The position numbers were made by a program, and so were the translations under genes. This document shows, one piece after another, positions 50,901 to 64,000 of a DNA stretch of 64,000 nt. Location of the stretch: assembly GCF_051020955.1 (NCBI RefSeq), contig NW_027477094.1:1-64000 (forward strand), written 5' to 3'. Within the stretch, counting starts at the first letter, position 1. Every line of letters starts with the position of its first letter. The DNA is from Megalopta genalis. Its lineage: Eukaryota > Arthropoda > Insecta > Hymenoptera > Halictidae. Below the pieces are notes generated by a model. That model did no database searches and was not told the origin of the DNA. It saw only the letters and a list, made by a program, of their open reading frames with translations.

Positions 50901-53300
50901 GAAACGAATGAATTAGCTTCAAATACTTGCCTTATAAATGATATAGCTTCAAATGCAGGCGAAACAAACGAGATAGCTTCAAATCCAAGCAAAACACATG
51001 ATTTAGCTTCAAATGAATGCGGAATAGAAGACTTAGCTTCAAATCCATACGAAACGAATGGTTTAGCTTCAAATACTTGCGATATAAATGATATAGCTTC
51101 AAATGCAGGCGGAACAAACGAGTTAGCTTTAAATCCAAGCGAAACACATGATTTAGTTTCAAATTAATGCGAAGTAGAAGGCTTAGCTTCAAATCCATGC
51201 GAAACGAATGGTTTAGCTTCAAATGCTTGCGATACAAATGATATAGCTTCAAATGCAGGCGGAACAAACGAGTTAGCTTTAAGATCCAAACGAAACACAT
51301 GATTTAGTTTCAAATCAGTGCGAAGTAGAAGGATTAGCTTCAAATCAATGCGAAACAAATGGTTTAGATTCAGATACTTGTGATAAACATGATTTAGCTT
51401 CCTCTGCATGCGAAACAAACGAGTTAGCTTCAAATCCATGTGAAACACATGATTTAGCTTCAATCAATGCACAGTAGAATGCTTAGCTTCAAATCCATGC
51501 GAAACAGATAGTTTAGCTTCAGATACTTGCGATATAACTGATATAGCTTCAAATGCAGGCGAAAGAAACGAGTTAGCTTCAAATCCATGTGAACACATGA
51601 TTTAGCTTCAAATCAATGCGAAGTAGAAGGCTTAGCTTCAAATCCATGTGAAACAAATGAATTAGCTTCAAATACTTGCGATAGAAGTGACATGGTTTCA
51701 AATGCAGGCGAAACAAACCAGTCAAATTCAATTCCATGCGAAACATATGATTTAGCTTCATATCAATGCGAAGTAGTAGGCTTAGCTTCAAATCCATGCG
51801 AAACGAATGATTTAGCTTCAAAATACTTGCCTTATAAATGATATAGCTTAAAAGGCAGGCGAAACATACGAGTTAGCTACAAATCCAAGCGAAACACATG
51901 ATTTAGCTTCAAATCAATGCGAAGCAGAAGGCTTAGCTTCAAATACATGCGAAACGAATGGTTAAGCTTCAAATGCTTGCGATATAAATGATATAGCTTA
52001 AAATGCAGGCGGAACAAACGAGTTAGCTTTAAATCCAAGCGAAACACATGATTTAGTTTCAAATCAGTGCCAAGTAGAAGGCTTAGCTTTAAATCAATGC
52101 GAAAGGAATGGTTTAGATTCAGATACTTGTAAATAAACATGATTTAGCTTCCACTGCATGCGAAACAAACGAGTTAGCTTCAAATCCAAGCGAAACACAT
52201 GATTTAGTTTCAAATTAATGCGAAGTAGAAGGCTTAGCTTCAAATCCATGCGAAACGAATGGTTTTAGCTTCAAATGCTTGCGATACAAATGATATAGCT
52301 TCAAATGCAGGCGGAACAAACGAGTTAGCTTTAAATCCAAACGAAACACATGATTTAGTTTCAAATCAGTGCAAAGTAGAAGGATTAGCTTCAAATCCAT
52401 GCGAAACGGAATGATTTAGCTTCAAAATACTTGCCTTATAAATGATATAGCTTAAAAGGCAGGCGAAACATACGAGTTAGCTTCAAATCCAAGCGAAACA
52501 CATGATTTAAGCTTCAAATGAATGCGGAGTAGAAGACTTAGCTTCAAATCTATGCGGAACAAATGGTTTAGCCTCAAATACTTGTGATATACATGATTTA
52601 GCTTCTACTGCATGCGAAACAACTGAGTTAGCTTCAAATCCAAGCGAAACACATGATTTAGATTCAAATACTTGCCTTATAAATGATATAGCTTCAAGTG
52701 CAGGCGAATCAAACGAGTTAGCTACAAATCCATGCAAAACACATAATTTAGCTTCAAATCAATTCGAAGTAGAAGGCTTAGATTCAAATCCATGCGAAAC
52801 GAAAGATTTAGATTATAATACTTGCGAATATAAGTGATATAGCTTCAAATGCAGGCGAAACAAACGAGTTAGCTACAAAACCATGTGAAACACATGATTT
52901 AGCTTCAATCAATGTCAAGTAGAAGGCTTAGCTTCAAATCAATGCGAAACAAATGGTTTTAGATTCAGATACTTGTGATAAACATGATTTAGCGTCCTCT
53001 GCATGCGAAACAAACGAGTTAGCTTCAAATCCATGTGAAACACATGATTTAGCTTCCAATCAATGCAAAGTAGAAGGCTTAGCTTCAAATCCATGCGAAA
53101 CAGATAGTTTAGCTTCAAATACTTGCGATATAAATGATATAGCTTCAATGCAGGCGAAAGAAACGAGTTAGCTACAAATCCATGCGAAACACATGATTTA
53201 GCTTGAAATCAATGCGAAGTAGAAGGCTTATCTTCTAAGCCATGCGGAACAAATGGATAGCTATAAATACTTGTGATAGACATGATTTATCTTCAACTGC
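47800..53300. other. Satellite segment dense in single-base indels
   Basis: Many monomers here are 29 or 31 bp through gain or loss of one base. Examples are AATTCCCATGCG near 47811, AAACAATGG at 48421, GCAGGGCG near 48621, CAATGGTTAGATTCAGG at 49020, AACCCAGTC near 49229, ATGCAAGGCG near 50411, GAGGACGAATG near 50509, TTTTAGC near 52263 and GGATAGC near 53256. Matching copies upstream at 39.8-43.9 kb, and the arrays after 53.5 kb, mostly lack such changes. Confidence 0.75.
50801..53170 (+). repeat. Segmental copy of about 39850-42060 (offset about 11 kb)
   Basis: Distinctive monomers of 39.85-40.67 kb recur at 50.80-51.61 kb (offset about 10,951). Those of 40.73-42.06 kb recur at about 51.82-53.17 kb (offset about 11,100), with an unrelated insert between. 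The downstream copy carries many single-base indels that the upstream copy lacks. Confidence 0.65.
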
Positions 53301-55877
53301 ATGCGAAACAAACGAATTAGCTTCAAATCCAAGCGTAACACATGATTAAGCTTCAAATGCATGTGAAACACATGATTTAGCTTCAAATACTTGCCTTATA
53401 AATGATACAGCTTCAAGTGCAGGCGAAACAAACGAGTTAGCTACAAATCCATGCAAAACACATGTTTAAGCTTCAAATCAATTCGCAGTAGAAGGCTTAG
53501 ATTCAAATCCAAGCGAAACGAAAGATTTAGACTCAAATACTTGCGAATATAAGTGATATAGCTTCAAATGCAGGCGAAAGAAACGAGTTAGCTACAAATC
53601 CTTGCGAAACACATGATTTAATTTGAAATCAATGCGAAGTAGAAGGATGATCTTCAAATCAATGCGAAACAAATGGTTTAGATTCAAATACTTGTGATAA
53701 ACATGATTTAGCTTCCACTGCATGCGAAACAAACGAGTTAGCTTCAGATCCATGTGAAACACATGATTTAGCTTCAAATCAATGGGAAGTAGAAGGCTTA
53801 GCTTCAAATCCATGTGAAACAAATGATTTAGATTCAAATACTTACGATAGAAGTGACATAGATTCAAATGCAGGCGAAACAAACCAGTCAACTTCAATTC
53901 CATGCGAAACAAATGATTTAGCTTCATATCAATGCGAAGTAGTAGGCTTAGCTTCAAATCTATGCGGAACATATGATTTAGCCTCAAATACTTGTGATAT
54001 ACATGATTTAGCTTCAACTGCATGCGAAACAACTGAGTTAGCTTCAAATCCAAGCGAAACACATGATTTAGATTCAAATACTTGCCTTATAAATGATATA
54101 GCTTGAAGTGCAGGCGAATCAAACGAGTTAGCTACAAATCCATGCAAAACACATAATTTAGCTTCAAATCAATTCGAAGTAGAAGGCTTAGATTCAAATC
54201 CATGCGAAACGAAAGATTTAGATTCAAATACTTGCGAATATAAGTGATATAGCTTCAAATGCAGGCGAAACAAACGAGTTAGCTACAAAACCATGTGAAA
54301 CACATGATTTAGCTTCAAATCAATGTGAAGTAGAAGGCTTAGCTTCAAATCCATGCGAAACGAATGGTTTAGCTTCAAATGCTTGCGATATAAATGATGT
54401 AGCTTCAAATTCAGGCGGAACAAACGAGTTAGATTTAAATCCAAGCGAAACACATAATTTAGTTTCAAATCAGTGCCAAGTAGAAGGCTTGGCTTCAAAT
54501 CAATGCGGAAGAAATGGTTTAGATTCAGATACTTGTAATAAACATGATTTAGCTTCCACTGCATTCGAAACAAACGAGTTAGCTTCAAATCCAAGCGAAA
54601 CACATGATTTAGCTTCAAATGAATGCGGAGTAGAAGACTTAGCTTCAAATCTATGCGGAACAAATGATTTAGCCTCAAATACTTGTGATATACATGATTT
54701 TGCTTCTACTGCATGCGAAACAACTGAGTTAGCTTCAAATCCAAGCGAAACACATGATTTAGATTCAAATAATTGCCTTATAAATGATATAGCTTCAAGT
54801 GCAGGCGAATCAAACGAGTTAGCTACAAATCCATGCAAAACACATAATTTAGCTTCAAATCAATTCGAAGTAGAAGGCTTAGATTCAAATCCATGCGAGA
54901 CGAAAGATTTAGATTCAAATGCTTGCGATACAAATGATATAGCTTCAAATGCAGGCGGAACAAACGAGTTAGCTTTAAATCCATGTGAAACAGATGATTT
55001 AGCTTCCAATCAATGCAAAGTAGAAGGCTTAGCTTCAAATCCATGCGAAACAGATAGTTTAGCTTCAAATACTTGCGATATAAATGATATAGCTTCAAAT
55101 GCAGACGAAAGAAACGAGTTAGCTACAAATCCATGCGAAACACATGATTTAGCTTGAAATCAATGCGAAGTAGAAGGCTTATCTTCTAAGCCATGCGGAA
55201 CAAATGGATTAGCTACAAATACTTGTGATAGACATGATTTATCTTAAACTGCATGCGAAACAAACGAATTAGCTTCAAATCCAAGCGTAACACATGATTA
55301 AGCTTCAAATGCATGTGAAACACATGATTTAGCTTCAAATACTTGCCTTATAAATGATATAGCTTCAAGTGCAGGCGAAACAAACGAGTTAGCTACAAAT
55401 CCATGCAAAACACATGTTTAAGCTTCAAATCAATTCGAAGTAGAAGGCTTAGATTCAAATTCATGCGAAACGAAAGATTTAGATTCAAATACTTAGGAAT
55501 ATAAGTGATATAGCTTCAAATGCAGGCGAAACAAACGACTTAGCTACAAATCCATGTGAATCACATGATTTAGCTTGAAATCAATGCGAAGTAGAAGACT
55601 TAGCTTCAAATCTATGCGGAACAAATGGTTTAGCCTCAAATACTTGTGATATACATGATTTAGCTTCAACTGCATGCGAAACTACTGAGTTAGCTTCAAA
55701 TCTATGCGGAACACATGATTTAGCTTCAAATACTTGCCATATAAATGATATAGCTTCAATTGCAGGCGAAACAAACCAGTTACCTTCAATTCCATGCGAA
55801 ACACATGATTTAGCTTCAAATCAATGCGAAGTAGAAGGCTTAGCTTCAAATCCATGTGAAACAAATGATTTAGCTTC

Positions 55878-58800
55878 AAAATACTTGCCTTATAAATGAT
55901 ATAGCTTAAAAGGCAGGCGAAACATACGAGTTAGCTACAAATCCAAGCGAAACACATGATTTAGCTTCAAATCAATGCGAAGCAGAAGGCTTAGCTTCAA
56001 ATACATGCGAAACGAATGGTTTAGCTTCAAATGCTTGCGATACAAATGATATAGCTTAAAATGCAGGCTGAACAAACGAGTTAGCTTTAAATCCATTCGA
56101 AACACATGGTTTAGTGTCAAATCAGTGCGAAGTAGAAGGCTTAGCATCAAATCAATGCGAAAGAAATGGTTTAGATTCAGATACTTGTAATAAACATGAT
56201 TTAGCTTCCACTGCATGCGAAACAAACGAGTTAGCTTCAACTCCAAGCGAAACAAATGATTTAGTTTCAAATTAATGCGAAGAAGAAGGATTAGCTTCAA
56301 ATCCATGCGAAACGAATGGTTTCGCTTCAAATGCTTGCGATACAAATGATATAGCTTCAAATGCAGGCGGAACACACGAGTTAGCTTTAAATCCAAGCGA
56401 AACACATGATTTAGTTTCAAATCAGTGCGAAGTAGAAGGCTTAACTTCAAATCAATGCGAAACAAATGGTTTAGATCCAGATACTTGTGATAAACATGAT
56501 TTAGCTTCATCTGCATACGAAACAAACGAGTTAGCTTAAAATCCATGTGAAGCACATGATTTAGCTTATAATCAATGCAAAGTAGAAGGCTTAGCTTCAA
56601 ATCCATGCGAAACAGATAGTTTAGCTTCAAATACTTGCGATATAAATGATATAGCTTCAAATGCAGGCGAAAGAAACGAGTTAGCTACAAATCCATGCGA
56701 AACACATGATTTAATTAGAAATCAATGCGAAGTAGAAGGCTTATCTTCAAATCAATGCGAAACAAATGGTTTAGATTCAGATACTTGTGATAAACATGAT
56801 TTAGCTTCCACTGCATGCGAAACAAACGAGTTAGCTTCAGATCCATGTGAAACACATGATTTAGCTTCAAATCAATGGGAAGTAGAAGGCTTAGCTACAA
56901 ATCCATGTGAAACAAATGATTTAGATTCAGATACTTGCGATAGAAGTGACATAGATTCAAATGCAGGCGAAACAAACCAGTCAACTTCAATTCCATGCGA
57001 AACAAATGATTTAGCTTCATATCAATGCGAAGTAGTAGGCTTAGCTTCAAATCCATGCGAAACGAATGATTAAGCTTCAAAATACTTGCCTTATAAATGA
57101 TAAAGCTTAAAAGGCAGGCGAAACATACGAGTTAGCTTCAAATCCAAGCGAAACACATGATTTAGCTTCAAATGAATGCGGAGTAGAAGACTTAGCTTCA
57201 AATCTATGCGGAACAAATGGTTTAGCCTCAAATACTTGTGATATACATGATTTAGCTTCTACTGCATGCGAAACAACTGAGTTAGCTTCAAATCCAAGCG
57301 AAACACGTGATTTAGATTCAAATACTTGCCTTATAAATGATATAGCTTCAAGTGCAGGCGAATCAAACGAGTTAGCTACAAATCCATGCAAAACACATAA
57401 TTTAGCTTCAAATCAATTCGAAGTAGAAGGCTCAGATTCAAATCCATGCGAAACGAAAGATTTAGATTCAAATACTTGCGAATATAAGTGATATAGCTTC
57501 AAATGCAGGCGAAACAAACGAGTTAGCTACAAAACCATGTGAAACACATGATTTAGCTTCAAATCAATGTGAAGTAGAAGGCTTAGCTTCAAATCCATGC
57601 GAAACGAATGGTTTAGCTTCAAATGCTTGCGATATAAATGATGTAGCTTCAAATGCAGGCTGAACAAACGAGTTAGCTTTAAATCCATTCGAAACACATG
57701 GTTTAGTGTCAAATCAGTGCGAAGTAGAAGGCTTAGCATCAAATCAATGCGAAAGAAATGGTTTAGATTCAGATACTTGTAATAAACATGATTTAGCTTC
57801 CACTGCATGCGAAACAAACGAGTTAGCTTCAACTCCAAGCGAAACAAATGATTTAGTTTCAAATTAATGCGAAGAAGAAGGATTAGCTTCAAATCCATGC
57901 GAAACGAATGGTTTAGCTTCAAATGCTTGCGATACAAATGATATAGCTTCAAATGCAGGCGGAACACACGAGTTAGCTTTAAATCCAAGCGAAACACATG
58001 ATTTAGTTTCAAATCAGTGCGAAGTAGAAGGCTTAACTTCAAATCAATGCGAAACAAATGGTTTAGATTCAGATACTTGTGATAAACATGATTTAGCTTC
58101 CTCTGCATACGAAACAAACGAGTTAGCTTAAAATCCATGTGAAGCACATGATTTAGCTTCCAATCAATGCAAAGTAGAAGGCTTAGCTTCAAATCCATGC
58201 GAAACAGATAGTTTAGCTTCAAATACTTGCGATATAAATGATATAGCTTCAAATGCAGGCGAAAGAAACGAGTTAGCTACAAATCCATGCGAAACACATG
58301 ATTTAATTTGAAATCAATGCGAAGTAGAAGGCTTATCTTCAAATCAATGCGAAACAAATGGTTCAGATTCAGATACTTGTGATAAACATGATTTAGCTTC
58401 CACCGCATTCGAAACAAACGAGTTAGCTTCAGATCCATGTGAAACACATGATTTAGCTTCAAATCAATGGGAAGTAGAAGGCTTAGCTACAAATCCATGT
58501 GAAACAAATGATTTAGATTCAAATGCTTGCGATAGAAGTGACATAGATTCAAATGCAGGCGAAACAAACCAGTCAACTTCAATTCCATGCGAAACAAATG
58601 ATTTAGCTTCATATCAATGCGAAGTAGTAGGCTTAGCTTCAAATCCATGCGAAACGAATGATTTAGCTTCAAAATACTTGCCTTATAAATGATAAAGCTT
58701 CAAAGGCAGGCGAAACATACGAGTTAGCTTCAAATCCAAGCGAAACACATGATTTAGCTTCAAATGAATGCGGAATAGAAGACTTAGCTTCAAATCTATG

Positions 58801-61800
58801 CGGAACAAATGGTTTAGCCTCAAATACTTGTGATATACATGATTTAGCTTCTACTGCATGCGAAACAACTGAGTTAGCTTCAAATCCAAGCGAAACACAT
58901 GATTTAGATTCAAATACTTGCCTTATAAATGATATAGCTTCAAGTGCAGGCGAATCAAACGAGTTAGCTACAAATCCATGCAAAACACATAATTTAGCTT
59001 CAAATCAATTCGAAGTAGAAGGCTCAGATTCAAATCCATGCGAAACGAAAGATTTAGATTCAAATACTTGCGAATATAAGTGATATAGCTTCAAATGCAG
59101 GCGAAACAAACGAGTTAGCTACAAAACCATGTGAAACACATGATTTAGCTTCAAATCAATGTGAAGTAGAAGGCTTAGCATCAAATCAATGCGAAAGAAA
59201 TGGTTTAGATTCAGATACTTGTAATAAACATGATTTAGCTTCCACTGCATGCGAAACAAACGAGTTAGCTTCAACTCCAAGCGAAACAAATGATTTAGTT
59301 TCAAATTAATGCGAAGAAGAAGGATTAGCTTCAAATCCATGCGAAACGAATGGTTTAGCTTCAAATGCTTGCGATACAAATGATATAGCTTCAAATGCAG
59401 GCGGAACACACGAGTTAGCTTTAAATCCAAGCGAAACACATGATTTAGTTTCAAATCAGTGCGAAGTAGAAGGCTTAACTTCAAATCAATGCGAAACAAA
59501 TGGTTTAGATTCAGATACTTGTGATAAACATGATTTAGCTTCATCTGCATACGAAACAAACGAGTTAGCTTAAAATCCATGTGAAGCACATGATTTAGCT
59601 TCCAATCAATGCAAAGTAGAAGGCTTAGCTTCAAATCCATGCGAAACAGATAGTTTAGCTTCAAATACTTGCGATATAAATGATATAGCTTCAAATGCAG
59701 GCGAAAGAAACGAGTTAGCTACAAATCCATGCGAAACACATGATTTAATTAGAAATAAATGCGAAGTAGAAGGCTTATCTTCAAATCAATGCGAAACAAA
59801 TGGTTTAGATTCAGATACTTGTGATAAACATGATTTAGCTTCCACTGCATGCGAAACAAACGAGTTAGCTTCAGATAAATGTGAAACACATGATTTAGCT
59901 TCAAATCAATGGGAAGTAGAAGGCTTAGCTACAAATCCATGTGAAACAAATGATTTAGATTCAGATACTTGCGATAGAAGTGACATAGATTCAAATGCAG
60001 GCGAAACAAACCAGTCAACTTCAATTCCATGCGAAACAAATGATTTAGCTTCTTATCAATGCGAAGTAGTAGGCTTAGCTTCAAATCCATGCGACACGAA
60101 TGATTAAGCTTCAAAATACTTGCCTTATAAATGATAAAGCTTAAAAGGCAGGCGAAACATACGAGTTAGCTTCAAATCCAAGCGAAACACATGATTTAGC
60201 TTCAAATGAATGCGGAGTAGAAGACTTAGCTTCAAATCTATGCGGAACAAATGGTTTAGCCTCAAATACTTGTGATATACATGATTTAGCTTCTACTGCA
60301 TGCGAAACAACTGAGTTAGCTTCAAATCCAAGCGAAACACATGATTTAGATTCAAATACTTGCCTTATAAATGATATAGCTTCAAGTGCAGGCGAATCAA
60401 ACGAGTTAGCTACAAATCCATGCAAAACACATAATTTAGCTTCAAATCAATTCGAAGTAGAAGGCTCAGATTCAAATCCATGCGAAACGAAAGATTTAGA
60501 TTCAAATACTTGCGAATATAAGTGATATAGCTTCAAATGCAGGCGAAACAAACGAGATAGCTACAAAACCATGTGAAACACATGATTTAGCTTCAAATCA
60601 ATGTGAAGTAGAAGGCTTAGCTTCAAATCCATGCGAAACGAATGGTTTAGCTTCAAATGCTTGCGATATAAATGATGTAGCTTCAAATGCAGGCTGAACA
60701 AACGAGTTAGCTTTAAATCCATTCGAAACACATGGTTTAGTGTCAAATCAGTGCGAAGTAGAAGGCTTAGCATCAAATCAATGCGAAAGAAATGGTTTAG
60801 ATTCAGATACTTGTAATAAACATGATTTAGCTTCCACTGCATGCGAAACAAACGAGTTAGCTTCAACTCCAAGCGAAACAAATGATTTAGTTTCAAATTA
60901 ATGCGAAGAAGAAGGATTAGCTTCAAATCCATGCGAAACGAATGGTTTAGCTTCAAATGCTTGCGATACAAATGATATAGCTTCAAATGCAGGCGGAACA
61001 CACGAGTTAGCTTTAAATCCAAGCGAAACCCATGATTTAGTTTCAAATCAGTGCGAAGTAGAAGGCTTAACTTCAAATCAATGCGAAACAAATGGTTTAG
61101 ATTCAGATACTTGTGATAAACATGATTTAGCTTCCTCTGCATACGAAACAAACGAGTTAGCTTAAAATCCATGTGAAGCACATGATTTAGCTTCCAATCA
61201 ATGCAAAGTAGAAGGCTTAGCTTCAAATCCATGCGAAACAGATAGTTTAGCTTCAAATACTTGCGATATAAATGATATAGCTTCAAATGCAGGCGAAAGA
61301 AACGAGTTAGCTACAAATCCATGCGAAACACATGATTTAATTTGAAATCAATGCGAAGTAGAAGGCTTATCTTCAAATCTATGCGAAACAAATGGTTTAG
61401 ATTCAGATACTTGTGATAAACATGATTTAGCTTCCACTGCATGCGAAACAAACGAGTTAGCTTCAGATCCATGTGAAACACATGATTTAGCTTCAAATCA
61501 ATGGGAAGTAGAAGGCTTAGCTACAAATCCATGTGAAACAAATGATTTAGATTCAGATACTTGCGATAGAAGTGACATAGATTCAAATGCAGGCGAAACA
61601 AACCAGTCAACTTCAATTCCATGCGAAACAAATGATTTAGCTTCATATCAATGCGAAGTAGTAGGCTTAGCTTCAAATCCATGCGAAACGAATGATTTAG
61701 CTTCAAAATACTTGCCTTATAAATGATAAAGCTTAAAAGGCAGGCGAAACATACGAGTTAGCTTCAAATCCAAGCGAAACACATGATTTAGCTTCAAATG

Positions 61801-64000
61801 AATGCGGAGTAGAAGACTTAGCTTCAAATCTATGCGGAACAAATGGTTTAGCCTCAAATACTTGTGATATACATGATTTAGCTTCTACTGCATGCGAAAC
61901 AACTGAGTTAGCTTCAAATCCAAGCGAAACACATGATTTAGATTCAAATACTTGCCTTATAAATGATATAGTTTCAAGTGCAGGCGAATCAAACGAGTTA
62001 GCTACAAATCCATGCAAAACACATAATTTAGCTTCAAATCAATTCGAAGTAGAAGGCTCAGATTCAAATCCATGCGAAACGAAAGATTTAGATTCAAATA
62101 CTTGCGAATATAAGTGATATAGCTTCAAATGCAGGCGAAACAAACGAGTTAGCTACAAAACCATGTGAAACACATGATTTAGCTTCAAATCAATGTGAAG
62201 TAGAAGGCTTAGCTTCAAATCCATGCGAAACGAATGGTTTAGCTTCAAATGCTTGCGATATAAATGATGTAGCTTCAAATGCAGGCTGAACAAACGAGTT
62301 AGCTTTAAATCCATTCGAAACACATGGTTTAGTGTCAAATCAGTGCGAAGTAGAAGGCTTAGCATCAAATCAATGCGAAAGAAATGGTTTAGATTCAGAT
62401 ACTTGTAATAAACATGATTTAGCTTCCACTGCATGCGAAACAAACGAGTTAGCTTCAACTCCAAGCGAAACAAATGATTTAGTTTCAAATTAATGCGAAG
62501 AAGAAGGATTAGCTTCAAATCCATGCGAAACGAATGGTTTAGCTTCAAATGCTTGCGATACAAATGATATAGATTCAAATGCAGGCGGAACACACGAATT
62601 AGCTTTAAATCCAAGCGAAACACATGATTTAGTTTCAAATCAGTGCGAAGTAGAAGGCTTAACTTCAAATCAATGCGAAACAAATGGTTTAGATTCAGAT
62701 ACTTGTGATAAACATGATTTAGCTTCCTCTGCATACGAAACAAACGAGTTAGCTTAAAATCCATGTGAAACACATGATTTAGCTTCCAATCAATGCAAAG
62801 TAGAAGGCTTAGCTTCAAATCCATGCGAAACAGATAGTTTAGCTTCAAATACTTGCGATATAAATGATATAGCTTCAAATGCAGGCGAAAGAAACGAGTT
62901 AGCTACAAATCCATGCGAAACACATGATTTAATTTGAAATCAATGCGAAGTAGAAGGCTTATCTTCAAATCTGTGCGAAACAAATGGTTTAGATTCAGAT
63001 ACTTGTGATAAACATGATTTAGCTTCCACCGCATGCGAAACAAACGAGTTAGCTTCAGATCCATGCGAAACACATGATTTAGCTTCAAATCAATGGGAAG
63101 TAGAAGGCTTAGCTACAAATCCATGTGAAACAAATGATTTAGATTCAAATACTTGCGATAGAAGTGACATAGATTCAAATGCAGGCGAAACAAACCAGTC
63201 AACTTCAATTCCATGCGAAACAAATGATTTAGCTTCATATCAATGCGAAGTAGTAGGATTAGCTTCAAATCCATGCGAAACGAATGATTTAGCTTCAAAA
63301 TACTTGCCTTATAAATGATAAAGCTTCAAAGGCAGGCGAAACATACGAGTTAGCTTCAAATCCAAGCGAAACACATGATTTAGCTTCAAATGAATGCGGA
63401 ATAGAAGACTTAGCTTCAAATCTATGCGGAACAAATGGTTTAGCCTCAAATACTTGTGATATACATGATTTAGCTTCTACTGCATGCGAAACAACTGAGT
63501 TAGCTTCAAATCCAAGCGAAACACATGATTTAGATTCAAATACTTGCCTTATAAATGATATAGCTTCAAGTGCAGGCGAATCAAACGAGTTAGCTACAAA
63601 TCCATGCAAAACACATAATTTAGCTTCAAATCAATTCGAAGTAGAAGGCTCAGATTCAAATCCATGCGAAACGAAAGATTTAGATTCAAATACTTGCGAA
63701 TATAAGTGATATAACTTCAAATGCAGGCGAAACAAACGAGTTAGCTACAAAACCATGTGAAACACATGATTTAGCTTCAAATCAATGTGAAGTAGAAGGC
63801 TTAGCTTCAAATCCATGCGAAACGAATGGTTTAGCTTCAAATGCTTGCGATATAAATGATGTAGCTTCAAATGCAGGCTGAACAAACGAGTTAGCTTTAA
63901 ATCCATTCGAAACACATGGTTTAGTGTCAAATCAGTGCGAAGTAGAAGGCTTAGCATCAAATCAATGCGAAAGAAATGGTTTAGATTCAGATACTTGTAA
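55878..64000 (+). repeat. Higher-order repeat array, 1,592-bp unit (one 1,442-bp copy)
   Basis: The marker CAAAATACTTGCCTTATAAA (one of the 31-bp monomers) has its A-run at 55878, 57079, 58671, 60113, 61705 and 63297. Intervals are 1,201, 1,592, 1,442, 1,592 and 1,592 bp. The 1,592-bp unit equals 53 monomers plus two bases, explained by two 31-bp monomers per unit (the other ends GCGAATATAAGTGATATAGC). Whole copies are very similar by eye. The 1,442-bp copy lacks exactly 150 bp, or five monomers. The last copy is cut by the window end. Confidence 0.85.

Larger units (their letters stand above)
27047..64000. repeat. 30-bp satellite array, right block
   Basis: The same satellite resumes immediately after the retroelement in the same orientation and with the same subtypes, so the element splits one array rather than separating two families. 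The first five bases are the second AATCG target duplication. The block contains kilobase-scale duplications and, from about 55.9 kb, a long higher-order repeat. It runs off the right edge. No non-satellite segment of more than a few bases is seen in it. Confidence 0.97.

Noticed and set aside
54489..55157. Plus-strand 222-codon frame with one Cys in most 10-residue words (also 15950-16567, 205 codons)
   Set aside because: The same frame is stopped by amplified TAA and TGA monomers and by 31-bp monomers across the array. This is a chance long stretch without them.
1..64000. Telomeric repeat or rDNA spacer
   Set aside because: No short telomere-type unit such as TTAGG arrays occurs and no rRNA sequence is present. 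The 30-bp unit is a typical satellite or minisatellite length.

Overview
This is eukaryotic, almost certainly arthropod (probably insect) DNA: a very long array of a 30-bp satellite interrupted by one GC-rich BEL/Pao LTR retrotransposon. No host gene, tRNA, rRNA or CRISPR locus is visible. The arthropod call is an inference from the BEL/Pao family and its PBS, which matches a metazoan tRNA-Tyr 3' end. The species cannot be named from the sequence.

Layout. (1) 1-21949 is satellite. The unit is 30 bp, about one third G+C, with a conserved core GATTTAGCTTCAAATC followed by a variable tail. Many distinguishable monomer subtypes recur in a fixed order, including an 8-monomer (about 240 bp) cassette, and kilobase-scale blocks are themselves duplicated (offsets of about 5.77, 3.27, 5.58 and 3.72 kb). 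(2) 21950-27046 is the BEL/Pao element, 5,097 bp. It has two 507-bp LTRs differing at one base, 5-bp target duplications AATCG, a tRNA-Tyr PBS, an intact gag frame, a protease domain behind an in-frame UAG, frameshifted remnants of the reverse transcriptase N-terminus, a deletion of the whole RT core, a partial RNase H region, and an apparently complete integrase. (3) 27052-64000 is the same satellite resumed, with further duplications and, from about 55.9 kb to the window end, a higher-order repeat of 1,592 bp (one copy 1,442 bp).

Because 30 bp equals 10 codons and the consensus lacks stops in three of six frames, the satellite produces many long open frames on both strands (up to 340 codons). 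These look like by-products of the repeat rather than genes: several monomer subtypes carry the same stop codon throughout the array, and 31-bp monomers shift the frame at regular places.

The element is the only real coding unit. Gag, protease and integrase would act in retrotransposition, but without the RT core this copy cannot be autonomous. Its near-identical LTRs and clean target duplication show that it landed recently. The empty insertion site survives in related satellite monomers at about 28.94, 31.23 and 31.95 kb. The LTRs contain a notable set of hairpins, including three with the same loop and covarying stems. Satellite at about 47.8-53.3 kb is unusually rich in single-base indels and may reflect assembly consensus error.
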